Source: Cellvibrio sp. UBA7671
Lineage (GTDB): Bacteria > Pseudomonadota > Gammaproteobacteria > Pseudomonadales > Cellvibrionaceae
Assembly (NCBI GenBank): GCA_002483145.1
Contig: DLHJ01000012.1
Span: 261,463 to 325,462 of the forward strand
Direction: 5' to 3'
DNA length: 64,000 nucleotides
The position numbers and the translations under genes were made by a program. The notes under the pieces were generated by a model. The model made no database searches, was not told where the DNA came from, and worked only from the letters and a program-made list of their open reading frames with translations. Each line of letters opens with the position of its first letter. Position 1 is the stretch's first letter. Below, piece after piece: positions 53,907 through 63,140 of this stretch.

Positions 53907-56699
53907 ATGACTGAAACTCAAACTGTCGCACCCTTGGTGCTTGTCGATGGATCTTCCTACCTCTACCGCGCTTACCATGCGCTACCCCCACTTACCAACT
54001 CCAAAGGTCAGCCCACCGGCGCAGTTAAAGGTGTGATCAATATGATGCGCCGCTTGCTGAAGGATTATCCGCGCAGCCCCATAGCCGTCATTTTTGATGC
54101 TAAAGGCAAGACGTTTCGCGATGACATGTACGCTGAATACAAAGCCAATCGCCCGCCCATGCCCGACGACCTGCGCCCGCAAGTGCAACCGATTCACGAC
54201 ATAGTGCAGGCAATGGGGCTGCCGCTCTTTGTTATTGAAGGAGTGGAAGCCGACGATGTAATAGGTACGCTCGCGCGTCAGGCGACTGAGCTGCAAATGC
54301 CAGTGGTGATTTCCACTGGCGATAAAGATATGGCGCAGTTGGTGAATGAGCACGTCACTCTGGTGAACACCATGACCGAAACGGTATTGGATATTCCCGG
54401 CGTCAATGCCAAATACGGTTTTGGCCCCGAGCTAATGATCGATTACCTCGCGTTGATGGGCGATAAGGTCGATAACATTCCCGGCGTGCCCGGTGTCGGC
54501 GAAAAAACTGCACAGGGATTAATCCAGGGGCTCGGTGGGCTTGACGCGATTTATGCCGATCTTGAAAACGTACGCACGCTTTCATTTCGTGGCGCGAAGA
54601 CTATGCCGGAGAAATTAATTGAACACCGCGAGATGGCCTATTTATCCTATCGCCTCGCCACTATCAAAACTGATGTGGAATTAGCTATTGCTCCTGAAGC
54701 TATTCATTGCGGCCAACCTGACCGGAATCGTCTACGCGAATTGTTCGAAGATCTGGAATTTAAAAGCTGGGTTAAAGAAATAGACGATGAAAAAAATGTA
54801 TCGCCTACTGCGACCGCTCTACCGCTGGTGTGCGAAGAAAATGCGGGTACAGAAAATAACCTGTCATCAGAATTACCTACAGCACCCTCCGAAACCAATT
54901 ACGACATTATTACCGATAAAATCCTATTTGCTGATTGGTTAAAACGTTTGCAACACGCCGCGCAGTTTTCCTTTGATACCGAAACGACTGCGCTGGAAAT
55001 TATGGATGCAAAAATTGTCGGTGTGAGTTTTGCGATTGAAGCGGGCGTTGCTGCTTACATTCCCTGCGCTCACGATTACATGGGCGCACCGGAACAATTA
55101 CCGCTTGAGTGGGTGCTGCAAGAACTAAAACCAATCCTGGAAGATGCAAAAAAAATAAAAATTGGCCAGAATTTAAAATACGATCGCAGTGTACTGCTTA
55201 ACTATGGTATTGAATTGCGCGGTATTCAATTTGATACCATGCTCGAATCCTATGTGTGGAATTCCATCGGCAGTCGCCACAATATGGATGACCTTGCACA
55301 AAACTATCTCGATTATAAAACAGTAACCTTTGAAGAAATTGCTGGCAAAGGTGTAAAACAACTCACTTTTAATCAATTAAAAGTGGAAGATGCAGGTCAT
55401 TACGCTGCTGAAGATGCTGATATCACTTTGCGTTTGCATCAATTTTTTTGGCCGCAGCTGGAAAAAGTTGCGCCATTAAAATCGATATTTGAAACTATTG
55501 AAATGCCGCTCTTGCCAGTGCTCTCACATATTGAGCGCAATGGCGCATTGGTCGATGCCAAACTGCTTGGTCAGCAGAGTGTTGAACTGGGCGAGCGCCT
55601 CGTGCAATTGGAGCGCAAAGCCTATGATATCGCCGGGCAGGAATTCAATTTAAGTTCGCCCAAACAACTGGGTGTGATTTTGTTTGAACAACAAAAATTG
55701 CCGGTACTGAAAAAAACGCCTACGGGCACACCATCAACTGCAGAAGAAGTTTTGCAAGAATTAGCGCTGGATTATCCGCTGCCAAAAGTATTGATGGAAT
55801 ATCGCGGCCTGGCTAAATTAAAATCCACTTACACGGACAAGTTGCCCTTGGTGATCAACAAGCGCACTGGTCGCATACACACCAGCTATCATCAAGCTGT
55901 AGCCGCTACCGGGCGGCTGTCCTCGCAAGACCCGAACTTGCAAAATATCCCGATTAAAACTGAAGAAGGGCGCCGCATCCGCCAATCGTTTATCGCGCCT
56001 AAAGGTTATAAGTTAGTTGCAGCGGATTACTCGCAAATTGAGTTGCGCATTATGGCGCACTTGTCTGGCGACGCCGGGTTACTCAGCGCGTTTGAAAAAG
56101 GTTTGGATGTGCACCGCGCTACCGCGGCCGAAGTATTTGGTGTGGGTTTGGATGGTGTTACTTCGGAAATGCGCCGCAGTGCCAAGGCAATTAACTTTGG
56201 GTTGATCTACGGTATGTCGGCCTTTGGTCTCGCCAAGCAGTTGCATGTCGGACGCAATGAGGCGCAGCAATATATTGACCGCTACTTTGAGCGCTACCCA
56301 GGTGTACAGCGCTACATGAATAATATCCGCGCGCTCGCCCATGAGCAGGGATACGTAGAAACAATTTTTGGCCGCCGTTTGTATTTACCTGACATCAATG
56401 CCAAAAACAAAAACCTGCAGATGGGTGCTGAGCGCACTGCAATCAATGCGCCTATGCAAGGTACCGCTGCCGATATTATAAAAACGGCGATGATCAAAGT
56501 GCAGGCCTGGCTCGATCAAACGCAACTCGATGCAAAAATCATTATGCAGGTGCACGATGAGCTTGTACTCGAAGTGGCTGAAACCCAAGTTGAGCAAGTG
56601 CGCGCAGGATTGATTGAGCGCATGTCTGGCGCGGCTATACTTAAAGTGCCGCTGCTGGTGGAGGCTGGAGTAGGTAATAACTGGGATGAAGCACATTAA
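53907..56699 (+). CDS. polA: DNA polymerase I
   Basis: 930 residues from the ATG at 53907. N-terminal 5'-3' exonuclease domain (LVDGSSYLYRAYHALP; GVEADDVIGTLA; MGDKVDNIPGVPGVGEKTA), a 3'-5' exonuclease domain with intact motifs (FDTETTALE; IGQNLKYDRSVL; YAAEDADITLRLH), and the polymerase domain (VAADYSQIELRIMAHLS; RRSAKAINFGLIYGMSAFGLAKQL; QVHDELVLE). Repair and Okazaki-fragment processing. Followed by a substrate-binding protein gene and the small RNA locus. Confidence 0.97.
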   Translation: MTETQTVAPLVLVDGSSYLYRAYHALPPLTNSKGQPTGAVKGVINMMRRLLKDYPRSPIAVIFDAKGKTFRDDMYAEYKANRPPMPDDLRPQVQPIHDIVQAMGLPLFVIEGVEADDVIGTLARQATELQMPVVISTGDKDMAQLVNEHVTLVNTMTETVLDIPGVNAKYGFGPELMIDYLALMGDKVDNIPGVPGVGEKTAQGLIQGLGGLDAIYADLENVRTLSFRGAKTMPEKLIEHREMAYLSYRLATIKTDVELAIAPEAIHCGQPDRNRLRELFEDLEFKSWVKEIDDEKNVSPTATALPLVCEENAGTENNLSSELPTAPSETNYDIITDKILFADWLKRLQHAAQFSFDTETTALEIMDAKIVGVSFAIEAGVAAYIPCAHDYMGAPEQLPLEWVLQELKPILEDAKKIKIGQNLKYDRSVLLNYGIELRGIQFDTMLESYVWNSIGSRHNMDDLAQNYLDYKTVTFEEIAGKGVKQLTFNQLKVEDAGHYAAEDADITLRLHQFFWPQLEKVAPLKSIFETIEMPLLPVLSHIERNGALVDAKLLGQQSVELGERLVQLERKAYDIAGQEFNLSSPKQLGVILFEQQKLPVLKKTPTGTPSTAEEVLQELALDYPLPKVLMEYRGLAKLKSTYTDKLPLVINKRTGRIHTSYHQAVAATGRLSSQDPNLQNIPIKTEEGRRIRQSFIAPKGYKLVAADYSQIELRIMAHLSGDAGLLSAFEKGLDVHRATAAEVFGVGLDGVTSEMRRSAKAINFGLIYGMSAFGLAKQLHVGRNEAQQYIDRYFERYPGVQRYMNNIRALAHEQGYVETIFGRRLYLPDINAKNKNLQMGAERTAINAPMQGTAADIIKTAMIKVQAWLDQTQLDAKIIMQVHDELVLEVAETQVEQVRAGLIERMSGAAILKVPLLVEAGVGNNWDEAH

Positions 56700-56775
56700 T
56701 CGCACGCTACAATTGATCCGGGTGCACTAAAAAACTGGATCGATTGCAGCAATCAGTTCGGAGGGAATAGGCACC

Positions 56776-57672
56776 ATGAAAAATAAATGGTTTTGTTATC
56801 TCGCATTGCTGTTGCTGCCATCATCCCCGGCGCTGGCCGAATTTGTGGTCAGCCATCGCGCGCCCTTCACTGAAGGTGATAAACACCACATTTACAGCAC
56901 TGAATTGTTGCGCCTTGCGTTGGAGAAAACGCGCAAGGAATATGGAAATTTCGCTCTGCGACCTATACCGCCGCGCAACTATGCACGTGCACTCAAAGCA
57001 GCGGTCGATGATGCTTACCCCAATTTGATTATTGAGACGAGCTACGAGCAGGCGCTGACGCATCACGCCAAATTGGATTTTATTAATTTCCCGATGGATT
57101 TGGGCGTATTGGGTTATCGCGTCTGTTTTATTAATCCCAAGCTCAAGGCGAGCGGTAAAAAAATTACCTCTCTTGAGGATTTACGGCAATACACCTTTGC
57201 GCATGGTGTGGGTTGGGCGGATACGATTATTTTTCGCCACAACGGGTTAAAAGTGCAGGAGATCGATAATTACGATGGCATGTTCTTGATGGTGATTGGA
57301 GGGCGGGTTGATTTTTTTTGTCGCGGTGCAAATGAAATATTAGGAGAGATGGAGCAATTTAGTCAGCTGAAGGAACTTGATATTGATGAACAATTCTTGC
57401 TGGTTTATCCGCTGCCCCGGTTTTTCTATTTGAATGGTAAAAACAAACTGGCCAAAAAGCGTATCGAACTCGGATTGCAGCGCGCCTACGCCGATGGATC
57501 GCTGCAGGCGTTATGGGGAACACATTTCCTGCCCAGTTTGGCTCTGGTGGATCTAGGCAAGCGCCAAGTTATCCCGCTTCAAAACCCATTGCTGGATAAC
57601 CTTGAGGTGAGTTTTGTGCCCGACTTTATGCCGCTATTGGACGGTGCGGGAAAAAAGCCACAGCCTGAATGA
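56776..57672 (+). CDS. Periplasmic substrate-binding-like protein
   Basis: 298 residues. Signal peptide to about 21; the rest resembles the family 3 solute-binding fold without transporter genes (DLRQYTFAHGVGWADTIIFRHNGL in the second lobe, GLQRAYADGSLQALWG near the end). Such orphans often act as sensors or ligand-binding proteins. The GGAGG-type ribosome site supports the start. Ligand unknown. Confidence 0.78.
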   Translation: MKNKWFCYLALLLLPSSPALAEFVVSHRAPFTEGDKHHIYSTELLRLALEKTRKEYGNFALRPIPPRNYARALKAAVDDAYPNLIIETSYEQALTHHAKLDFINFPMDLGVLGYRVCFINPKLKASGKKITSLEDLRQYTFAHGVGWADTIIFRHNGLKVQEIDNYDGMFLMVIGGRVDFFCRGANEILGEMEQFSQLKELDIDEQFLLVYPLPRFFYLNGKNKLAKKRIELGLQRAYADGSLQALWGTHFLPSLALVDLGKRQVIPLQNPLLDNLEVSFVPDFMPLLDGAGKKPQPE

Positions 57673-57806
57673 ACAGATTCTTAACAGATTGGTGGTTGAA
57701 CGCTAATTTGTGCCTATATATGCGCAATTTAAGATTCATAACTGATTGTTTTTAAAGGAGTTTTCTGAAGTAACAAAAAATTGTGCAAATTATTTAAAAA
57801 TAGTTT

Positions 57807-57834
57807 GAACTAATTTGGAGAAGGCTGGGTCTCA
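57807..57834 (+). promoter_or_regulatory. Sigma-E/AlgU-type promoter
   Basis: GAACTA (57807-57812), 17-bp spacer, TCTCA (57830-57834). Known consensus: GAACTT-N16/17-TCTGA. Placed to start the small RNA below. Confidence 0.65.
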
Positions 57835-57841
57835 GTTATGT

Positions 57842-57947
57842 GTGTTTTACGATCATGAGCTAACTCCTCCCCTAATGGCTTTTAAGCCAGCTGAGCGCGA
57901 AGTAATTTTAAAGCTAAGCCAACCCCGATTTTATCGGGGTTTTTTTT
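57842..57947 (+). ncRNA. ErsA/Spot 42-position small RNA candidate
   Basis: About 105 bases from the sigma-E-type promoter to a strong terminator (stem ACCCCGAT / ATCGGGGT, then eight T). The body has an open pyrimidine stretch CTCCTCCCC (57864-57872), complementary to Shine-Dalgarno sequences, then a small hairpin TGGCTTTTAAGCCA. It lies between polA and engB, where enterics have spf (Spot 42) and Pseudomonas has the AlgU-dependent ersA. Start and end were read by eye. Confidence 0.68.
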
Positions 57948-58020
57948 GCCTGTAATTTGGCCCGTCGTAATGGGAATTGTGCAAAAACTGTTGCAGTTAC
58001 AAAGCTTTACGTTTTCTGCT

Positions 58021-58047
58021 GAACTTCATGGGACGCGCCAAGTCATA
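58021..58047 (+). promoter_or_regulatory. Second possible sigma-E-type promoter
   Basis: GAACTT (58021-58026, perfect), 16-bp spacer, GTCATA with TCATA at 58043-58047. The -35 is perfect; the -10 is partial. Confidence 0.4.
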
Positions 58048-58052
58048 GCTAC

Positions 58053-58177
58053 AACTTGTTTAATGGAGCCGTTTTTTCTCGTAGCACTTGTCTTGTCTCT
58101 CCGACCTAGCCCATCTGGCATCACCCCAAGGGTGCCAGTTCTTTTCCGATGATTTACTTAAATCATCGGATTTTTTT
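58053..58177 (+). ncRNA. Second small RNA candidate before engB
   Basis: A further plus-strand transcript of about 120 bases is implied by an 11-bp perfect terminator stem (58145-58155 with 58160-58170) and seven T. It contains a pyrimidine-rich CTCTCCGACC and a bulged hairpin CTGGCA...TGCCAG (58115-58138). The terminator points along the plus strand and no plus-strand gene ends here, which is the main reason to suspect it. Its T-run overlaps the engB stop region. Confidence 0.42.
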
Positions 58178-58814
58178 ATTGGGATGCGCTTTCTTCGCTG
58201 CCTTGGTCCGGCACTGGCGCCAGCCAGGACTGCAATTTTGCTTTGAGCTCATCGAGCCCGGCATATTTCAGCGCAGAAAAACACTGGATGCTCACCAGCT
58301 CATCGAGCTTCGCCTGTTTTAGCTGCTTTTGCACCGCAAATAGCGCGTTGTTAGCCTGCATACGGCTGAGTTTGTCGGCCTTGGTCAGCAGAATATGCAC
58401 GGGCATATTGCCGCGGATCGCCCAGTCGAGCATGGTGGTATCAAATTCTTGCAGGGGATGGCGAATGTCCATCAACAGTATCAAGCCTTTCAGGCACTGG
58501 CGTTTTTGCAGGTATTCCGACAAATCCCGTTGCCACTTTTCTTTTTGATCGCGCGATACCTTGGCGTAGCCATACCCGGGTAGATCAACCAGCCGCTGGT
58601 CGTTGCCCACATTAAAAAAGTTGATCAACTGGGTGCGGCCGGGTGTCTTACTGGTCCGCGCCAGCTTTTGGTTGGTTAATGCGTTGATAGCACTGGATTT
58701 GCCCGCGTTTGAGCGGCCGGCAAAAGCGACCTCGCAACCAGTCTCAGGTGGGCATTCGCGGATGCTGGGGGCACTCTTGGTAAAATAAGCCTTGGTAAAT
58801 ACGATCTCGGTCAA
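58176..58814 (-). CDS. engB: Ribosome biogenesis GTPase
   Basis: 212 residues (YihA/YsxC type). [12 protein letters not shown] (G1), [11 protein letters not shown] (G2), [11 protein letters not shown] (G3) and LTKADKL (G4) are all present. Needed for 50S subunit assembly. Synteny with polA and the small RNA is conserved in gammaproteobacteria. Confidence 0.96.
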   Translation of the reverse strand: MTEIVFTKAYFTKSAPSIRECPPETGCEVAFAGRSNAGKSSAINALTNQKLARTSKTPGRTQLINFFNVGNDQRLVDLPGYGYAKVSRDQKEKWQRDLSEYLQKRQCLKGLILLMDIRHPLQEFDTTMLDWAIRGNMPVHILLTKADKLSRMQANNALFAVQKQLKQAKLDELVSIQCFSALKYAGLDELKAKLQSWLAPVPDQGSEESASQ

Positions 58815-59049
58815 GATAATAACCCTTCAAAATAGTGTGTTATTAGCGCGTTGGTAATATAATGCCGCCGCTTTTACCGGCCGCCGTGCGCGCCAAAAGC
58901 AGGATTCATGCGGAATCAAGTGGAATTTAAGGTGCGATTGTAGCTTGTTGGCCTGCCATTAAGCGAACCGTCCGCCGAATTCCTACGTATACTTGCCTGT
59001 TAAAGACGCACGCATAACAATCAGATTCATCGATCAATCGGATTAGCCA

Positions 59050-59733
59050 ATGAAACATATCGTAAGAAATGCACTTTTATCGCTGGGTTTGGTAGCAGTT
59101 GCGCAGGGCGCTATGGCTGCGGGAGATGCGGCAGCAGGCGCAACCAAGGCTGCTGTATGTGGCGCATGCCACGGTGCCGATGGCAATAGCCTCCTTGGTA
59201 CCTTCCCAAAATTGGCTGGTTTGGGTGAGCGTTATCTGCTTAAGCAGCTGACTGATATCCAGGCTTGGGATCTGGAAAAAGATGCTGCCAAAAAAGCCAC
59301 TACCGGCCGTGAAGTGCCAGAGATGACTGGGCAGCTTGTCAATATGAGCAAGCAAGATCTGGCCGATATAGCCGCGCACTTTGCCAGCCAAACCACTCAA
59401 TTGTCTGGCTCCAAGAAAATCGAAGTACAAGTGAACTCGGGTATTAAAGTTGATGGCCTGGAATTGGGCGAGCGCATTTATCGCGCTGGCAACCCAACCA
59501 CTGGTGTGCCCGCTTGTACTGGCTGCCATGCACCCGATGGCAAAGGCAACATCCCTGCCGGGTTCCCCCGGTTGAGTGGGCAGCACCCGGAATACATTGA
59601 GAAGCAACTACGTGCTTTCCGAGCGGGTGATCGTACTAACGATGGCGACCAAATGATCATGCGTTCAGTAGCCGACAAGCTGAGCGATGCTGAGATCATC
59701 GCCTTGGCCAACTTTATTGCTGGGTTAAATTAA
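59050..59733 (+). CDS. Cytochrome c4, dihaem
   Basis: 227 residues. Signal peptide to about 23; two haem sites CGACH (37-41) and CTGCH in the second half, each with a following Met ligand region (EMTG and QMIM). Periplasmic or membrane-associated electron carrier to cytochrome c oxidases. It precedes dsbA, as in pseudomonads. A UUCG terminator follows. Confidence 0.93.
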   Translation: MKHIVRNALLSLGLVAVAQGAMAAGDAAAGATKAAVCGACHGADGNSLLGTFPKLAGLGERYLLKQLTDIQAWDLEKDAAKKATTGREVPEMTGQLVNMSKQDLADIAAHFASQTTQLSGSKKIEVQVNSGIKVDGLELGERIYRAGNPTTGVPACTGCHAPDGKGNIPAGFPRLSGQHPEYIEKQLRAFRAGDRTNDGDQMIMRSVADKLSDAEIIALANFIAGLN

Positions 59734-59764
59734 TCATCGCCAAAGGATGATTAATGAAGACGAA

Positions 59765-59789
59765 AAAGGCGACTTCGGTCGCCTTTTTT
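59765..59789 (+). terminator. Cytochrome c4 terminator
   Basis: GGCGAC (59768-59773), loop TTCG, GTCGCC (59778-59783), then six T. Confidence 0.85.
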
Positions 59790-59944
59790 GTATCTTTGCT
59801 TTACAGATCTAACGGCGCGCTGGAGAATCCGGCTTCAGATTGGGAACTTGGATAACATTTACAGGACTAATGCCGCAGGCATTCAACCGAATTCATGATT
59901 CACACACATTATTTATTCACAATAAAAGTACTGAGGAGCGATTT

Positions 59945-60595
59945 ATGCGTATTTTGGTAGCCCTGTTGGGTTTGGTTTTTTCCCTGAGTGCATGTGCTCA
60001 AGAGGCGTCAGGTGAGTATCAGGAAGGCAAGCATTACGAGGTATTAGAGCAGGCAGTGCGCACTACTGACCCGAGTAAAATCGAGGTGGCCGAGGTATTT
60101 GCTTATTCCTGTTCGCACTGCTTTGACTTTGAGCCGCTGTTACAAGCTTGGGAAAAGAAACAAGCTGTAGATGTTTATCTGGCTCAAACCCACGCTATGT
60201 GGAATCCGCAAATGGAACCATTGGTCCGCGGTTACTACACTTCGATTGCATTGAAAGTTAAAGAAAAAACCCATATGGCAATTTTTAATGCCCTTCATTT
60301 AGAGCGCAAACAAATCGTAACTGCCGAGCAATGGGCGGACTTCTTTGCTACCTACGGTGTGGATAAAGCCAAGGCATTGAGCACATTTAATTCCTTCGGT
60401 GTCACCAGCCAAATCAAACAAGCCGAAGCGCGCGCGCGCGGCTATAAAGTAGCTGGCACTCCTGAGATGGTTGTTGAAGGTAAATACCGTGTCAGCTCCC
60501 GTTTGGCTGGCGGCCACGCTGAAATGCTGAAAGTGGTCGATTTCCTGGTTGCCAAAACACGTGCAGAGCGCGGAACTAAAGCACCGGCACAGTAA
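59945..60595 (+). CDS. dsbA: Thiol:disulfide interchange protein DsbA, with lipobox and CSHC site
   Basis: 216 residues from the ATG at 59945, which has GAGGAG eight bases upstream; the longer reading lacks this. The active site is C56-S-H-C59 (usual CPHC in this family), with the cis-Pro loop VAGTPEM near the end. The signal ends LSAC at residues 14-17, a full lipobox, so the protein may be a lipoprotein; most DsbA proteins have a plain signal peptide. Introduces disulfides into periplasmic proteins. Confidence 0.88.
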   Translation: MRILVALLGLVFSLSACAQEASGEYQEGKHYEVLEQAVRTTDPSKIEVAEVFAYSCSHCFDFEPLLQAWEKKQAVDVYLAQTHAMWNPQMEPLVRGYYTSIALKVKEKTHMAIFNALHLERKQIVTAEQWADFFATYGVDKAKALSTFNSFGVTSQIKQAEARARGYKVAGTPEMVVEGKYRVSSRLAGGHAEMLKVVDFLVAKTRAERGTKAPAQ

Positions 60596-60611
60596 TCGAT
60601 AGGATATCTGT

Positions 60612-60650
60612 CTAAAAAGCCCGCGCCGGGAATCCGGGGCGGGCTTTTTA
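60612..60650 (+). terminator. dsbA terminator
   Basis: AAGCCCGC and GCGGGCTT arms with an inner CCGG pair, followed by T (60645-60649). Confidence 0.8.
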
Positions 60651-60771
60651 TTGGTGGCAGGTTTTGCGCTTGGGGTTATTTTGGGTCAGGGAAAAGGTGA
60701 ATCAGCGATGACTGGCTATACTCAGGAATAGTTTTTTCCGACAGCCCTAGCCCATAGGTTACAAGCGCGTT

Positions 60772-62445
60772 ATGACAGTCAATTCTGGTGATAAAAACAA
60801 CTGGCGAGAGAAGTATCTCAATGCGCTGGATGAGCAGGAGCAACTAGAGAAGCAGTTTGCCAGCCAGCAGGAATTGCTGCGCAGTGCATTGGTGCGGCTC
60901 AGTATTGCTGCCGATGGTCAGGATGAAACACTAGACCAGATTATGGCCAAGCTGCGCGAACAGCTGCGCAGCAAAATGAGCGCGACAGAATTCAACAGTA
61001 TTCTCGCCCAACTGGAAACGGCAGCACTGGCATTTGAGCAAAACCGCGAACAGGGTGCTCAGGATATTCGCCAGGCGATTATGGATGCAGCCAAACCGCT
61101 GCAACATTTCAAATTATCGCGCGGAGTTAAAAAAGAACTCAGTGATTATCTTGCGCAGTTGCCGCAGCGCAGTAAAAAAGTGCGCCTCTATCCTGCGCTC
61201 CTGCAACAACTCGCCAAAATCCAACAACAGGCGTTGGGCGAAATCGAGCAACCCAAAACCGGTTTGTTCGATAAAATTCTCGGCAGTAAAACCAATCCAA
61301 AAATGGCCGACGCTGGCGGCGAACAGGATGAATACGCAATCGCCGATTTACCGCCGATGATCGATTCCCCATCCGCTAGCGTAGAGCCTATCGTTAGTCA
61401 TTTAACAGAAGAATATTCCGCGCAAATTATTCGCGTGCTCAACCAGTTTTTTACCAGCCTTGAAAATGAAACGGCGATTAAAAACAAAGTAGAGGTGATG
61501 CGCCGGAAACTGGAGCAAGGCGTGAGTGTGGACAGTTTGGTTCCGCTGCTCGACAGCGTACGCGATCTGGTGATGGAAGCCTACCTCGCAGCCAACCAAG
61601 CCTTTGCTACCTATTTAAAAAACGTTAATCAGGAACTGGCCGAAATTTATATGCTGCTCGGCGGCGCAGTAAAAAATACGCAAGACGAACGCGCTGCATC
61701 GCGCAAACTGCAAGATGACGTGATGCGCGAAATGAACGATCTGGAAGTCACCGCCACCAGTGCTACCGATATCAACCAACTCAAGGATACGGTGAAATCC
61801 CAGCTGGGTAATATTCGTCAGGTGATCGATCACTATCAGCAAACCGATCAGGCACAACAATTTTTAGCCGAGCAATTGCAAACACTCGGCGCAAAAATTA
61901 AAACGATGGAAGTCGAAGCGGAAAAAAATCGTACTACTCTTGAAGCGCATCGCCAAAAAGCCTTGCATGATCCGCTCACCGAGTTGCCTAACCGCGAAGC
62001 CTACAATGAGCGCGCCAGTGCGGAGGTGCAGCGCTGGCAACGCTACGGCCGCCCGCTGACCATTGCGATTTTTGATATCGACCACTTCAAACGCATCAAC
62101 GATACCTACGGCCACCAGGCGGGGGACAGGGTTATTAAAGTGATTGGCCGCTCTATTGCCAAACGCTTACGCGAAGTGGATTTTTTCTGTCGCTATGGCG
62201 GCGAAGAATTTGTCGCGCTTATGCCGGAAACCGATAGTGCAACGGCCTTGACTGTATTGGAAAAAGTGCGCGATGCAATTGCCAACGCTGCGTTTAATTA
62301 TAAAGAGCAACCTATGTCGATCACCTTATCGGTGGGCCTGACAGAATTTAAAACCAATGACAGTTTGGAATCTGCGTTTGAGCGCGCCGATCAAGCGCTT
62401 TACACCGCTAAATCCAATGGCCGCAATCGCTGCCAACTAAGCTAG
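60772..62445 (+). CDS. Diguanylate cyclase with long helical N-terminal region
   Basis: 557 residues. Residues 1-380 are mostly helical, with coiled-coil stretches and no membrane segment. The C-terminal GGDEF domain has RYGGEEFVALMPE as its active site and RxxD (REVD) five residues earlier, so it has the inhibitory c-di-GMP site. Makes c-di-GMP. The input signal is unknown. Confidence 0.92.
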   Translation: MTVNSGDKNNWREKYLNALDEQEQLEKQFASQQELLRSALVRLSIAADGQDETLDQIMAKLREQLRSKMSATEFNSILAQLETAALAFEQNREQGAQDIRQAIMDAAKPLQHFKLSRGVKKELSDYLAQLPQRSKKVRLYPALLQQLAKIQQQALGEIEQPKTGLFDKILGSKTNPKMADAGGEQDEYAIADLPPMIDSPSASVEPIVSHLTEEYSAQIIRVLNQFFTSLENETAIKNKVEVMRRKLEQGVSVDSLVPLLDSVRDLVMEAYLAANQAFATYLKNVNQELAEIYMLLGGAVKNTQDERAASRKLQDDVMREMNDLEVTATSATDINQLKDTVKSQLGNIRQVIDHYQQTDQAQQFLAEQLQTLGAKIKTMEVEAEKNRTTLEAHRQKALHDPLTELPNREAYNERASAEVQRWQRYGRPLTIAIFDIDHFKRINDTYGHQAGDRVIKVIGRSIAKRLREVDFFCRYGGEEFVALMPETDSATALTVLEKVRDAIANAAFNYKEQPMSITLSVGLTEFKTNDSLESAFERADQALYTAKSNGRNRCQLS

Positions 62446-62483
62446 CCGGGAATTGGGCAATGAAATCCATACAGGATAGGTTT

Positions 62484-63128
62484 ATGAATAGTAAATTTAC
62501 AGGTCAACTTCTGCTGGTGGCGGCGTTATTAATGTCGCCACCTGGTATATCGGCGCAATTGGAATTAAGTGTGGTGGATGACAAAGGCAATCCACTTAAA
62601 GATGCGGTTGCAGCCCTGGTGCCACAGCAAAAAATAGATTACACCGCTGTGCCGACCGCGATTATGGATCAGCGCCAAAATATGTTTGTGCCGGGAGTGT
62701 TGGCCATCCGCGTAAATACGCAGGTGCGCTTCCCCAATAGCGATGATGTGCGCCACCATGTCTATTCATTTTCTCCGGCAAAAAAATTCGAGTTGCGTTT
62801 GTATCACGGCATGACTGCTGAACCCGTGCTTTTCGATAAGCCGGGCACCGTAGTATTGGGCTGTAATATCCACGATTCCATGGTGGCATATATTTATGTT
62901 GTAGAGACAGAGTATTTTGCGGTTGCCGATGCGCAGGGAAATATTAGCCTTGCGGCGCCTGCGGGAAAATACCAAGTGCAAATTTATCATCCGCAGATGA
63001 GCGGAAATTTTCCTGAATCGACCATTACCTTGGATGATTCACAAACTCTGAATAACAAGATCACCGTGAATAATTTGTCGGCGGCGAAAACTGCTGAAAC
63101 CGTTGACGAATTTTCCAACTTATTCTAA
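62484..63128 (+). CDS. Periplasmic cupredoxin-like protein
   Basis: About 214 residues from the ATG at 62484 (AGGATAGG upstream); an ATG 24 bp earlier is weaker. Signal peptide to about 24, then a plastocyanin-like fold with His in DDVRHHVYSF and Cys/His in GCNIHDSM, the usual type 1 copper ligands. This methylamine-utilization-like group often precedes a c-di-GMP sensor gene, as here. Confidence 0.78.
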   Translation: MNSKFTGQLLLVAALLMSPPGISAQLELSVVDDKGNPLKDAVAALVPQQKIDYTAVPTAIMDQRQNMFVPGVLAIRVNTQVRFPNSDDVRHHVYSFSPAKKFELRLYHGMTAEPVLFDKPGTVVLGCNIHDSMVAYIYVVETEYFAVADAQGNISLAAPAGKYQVQIYHPQMSGNFPESTITLDDSQTLNNKITVNNLSAAKTAETVDEFSNLF

Positions 63129-63140
63129 GCAGAATCCTGC

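Larger units (their letters stand above)
57673..58175. other. Intergenic region with one or two small RNA genes
   Basis: 503 bp without a protein gene between the binding-protein gene and engB. It contains two strong plus-strand terminators and two sigma-E-type promoter matches, described separately. Confidence 0.7.
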
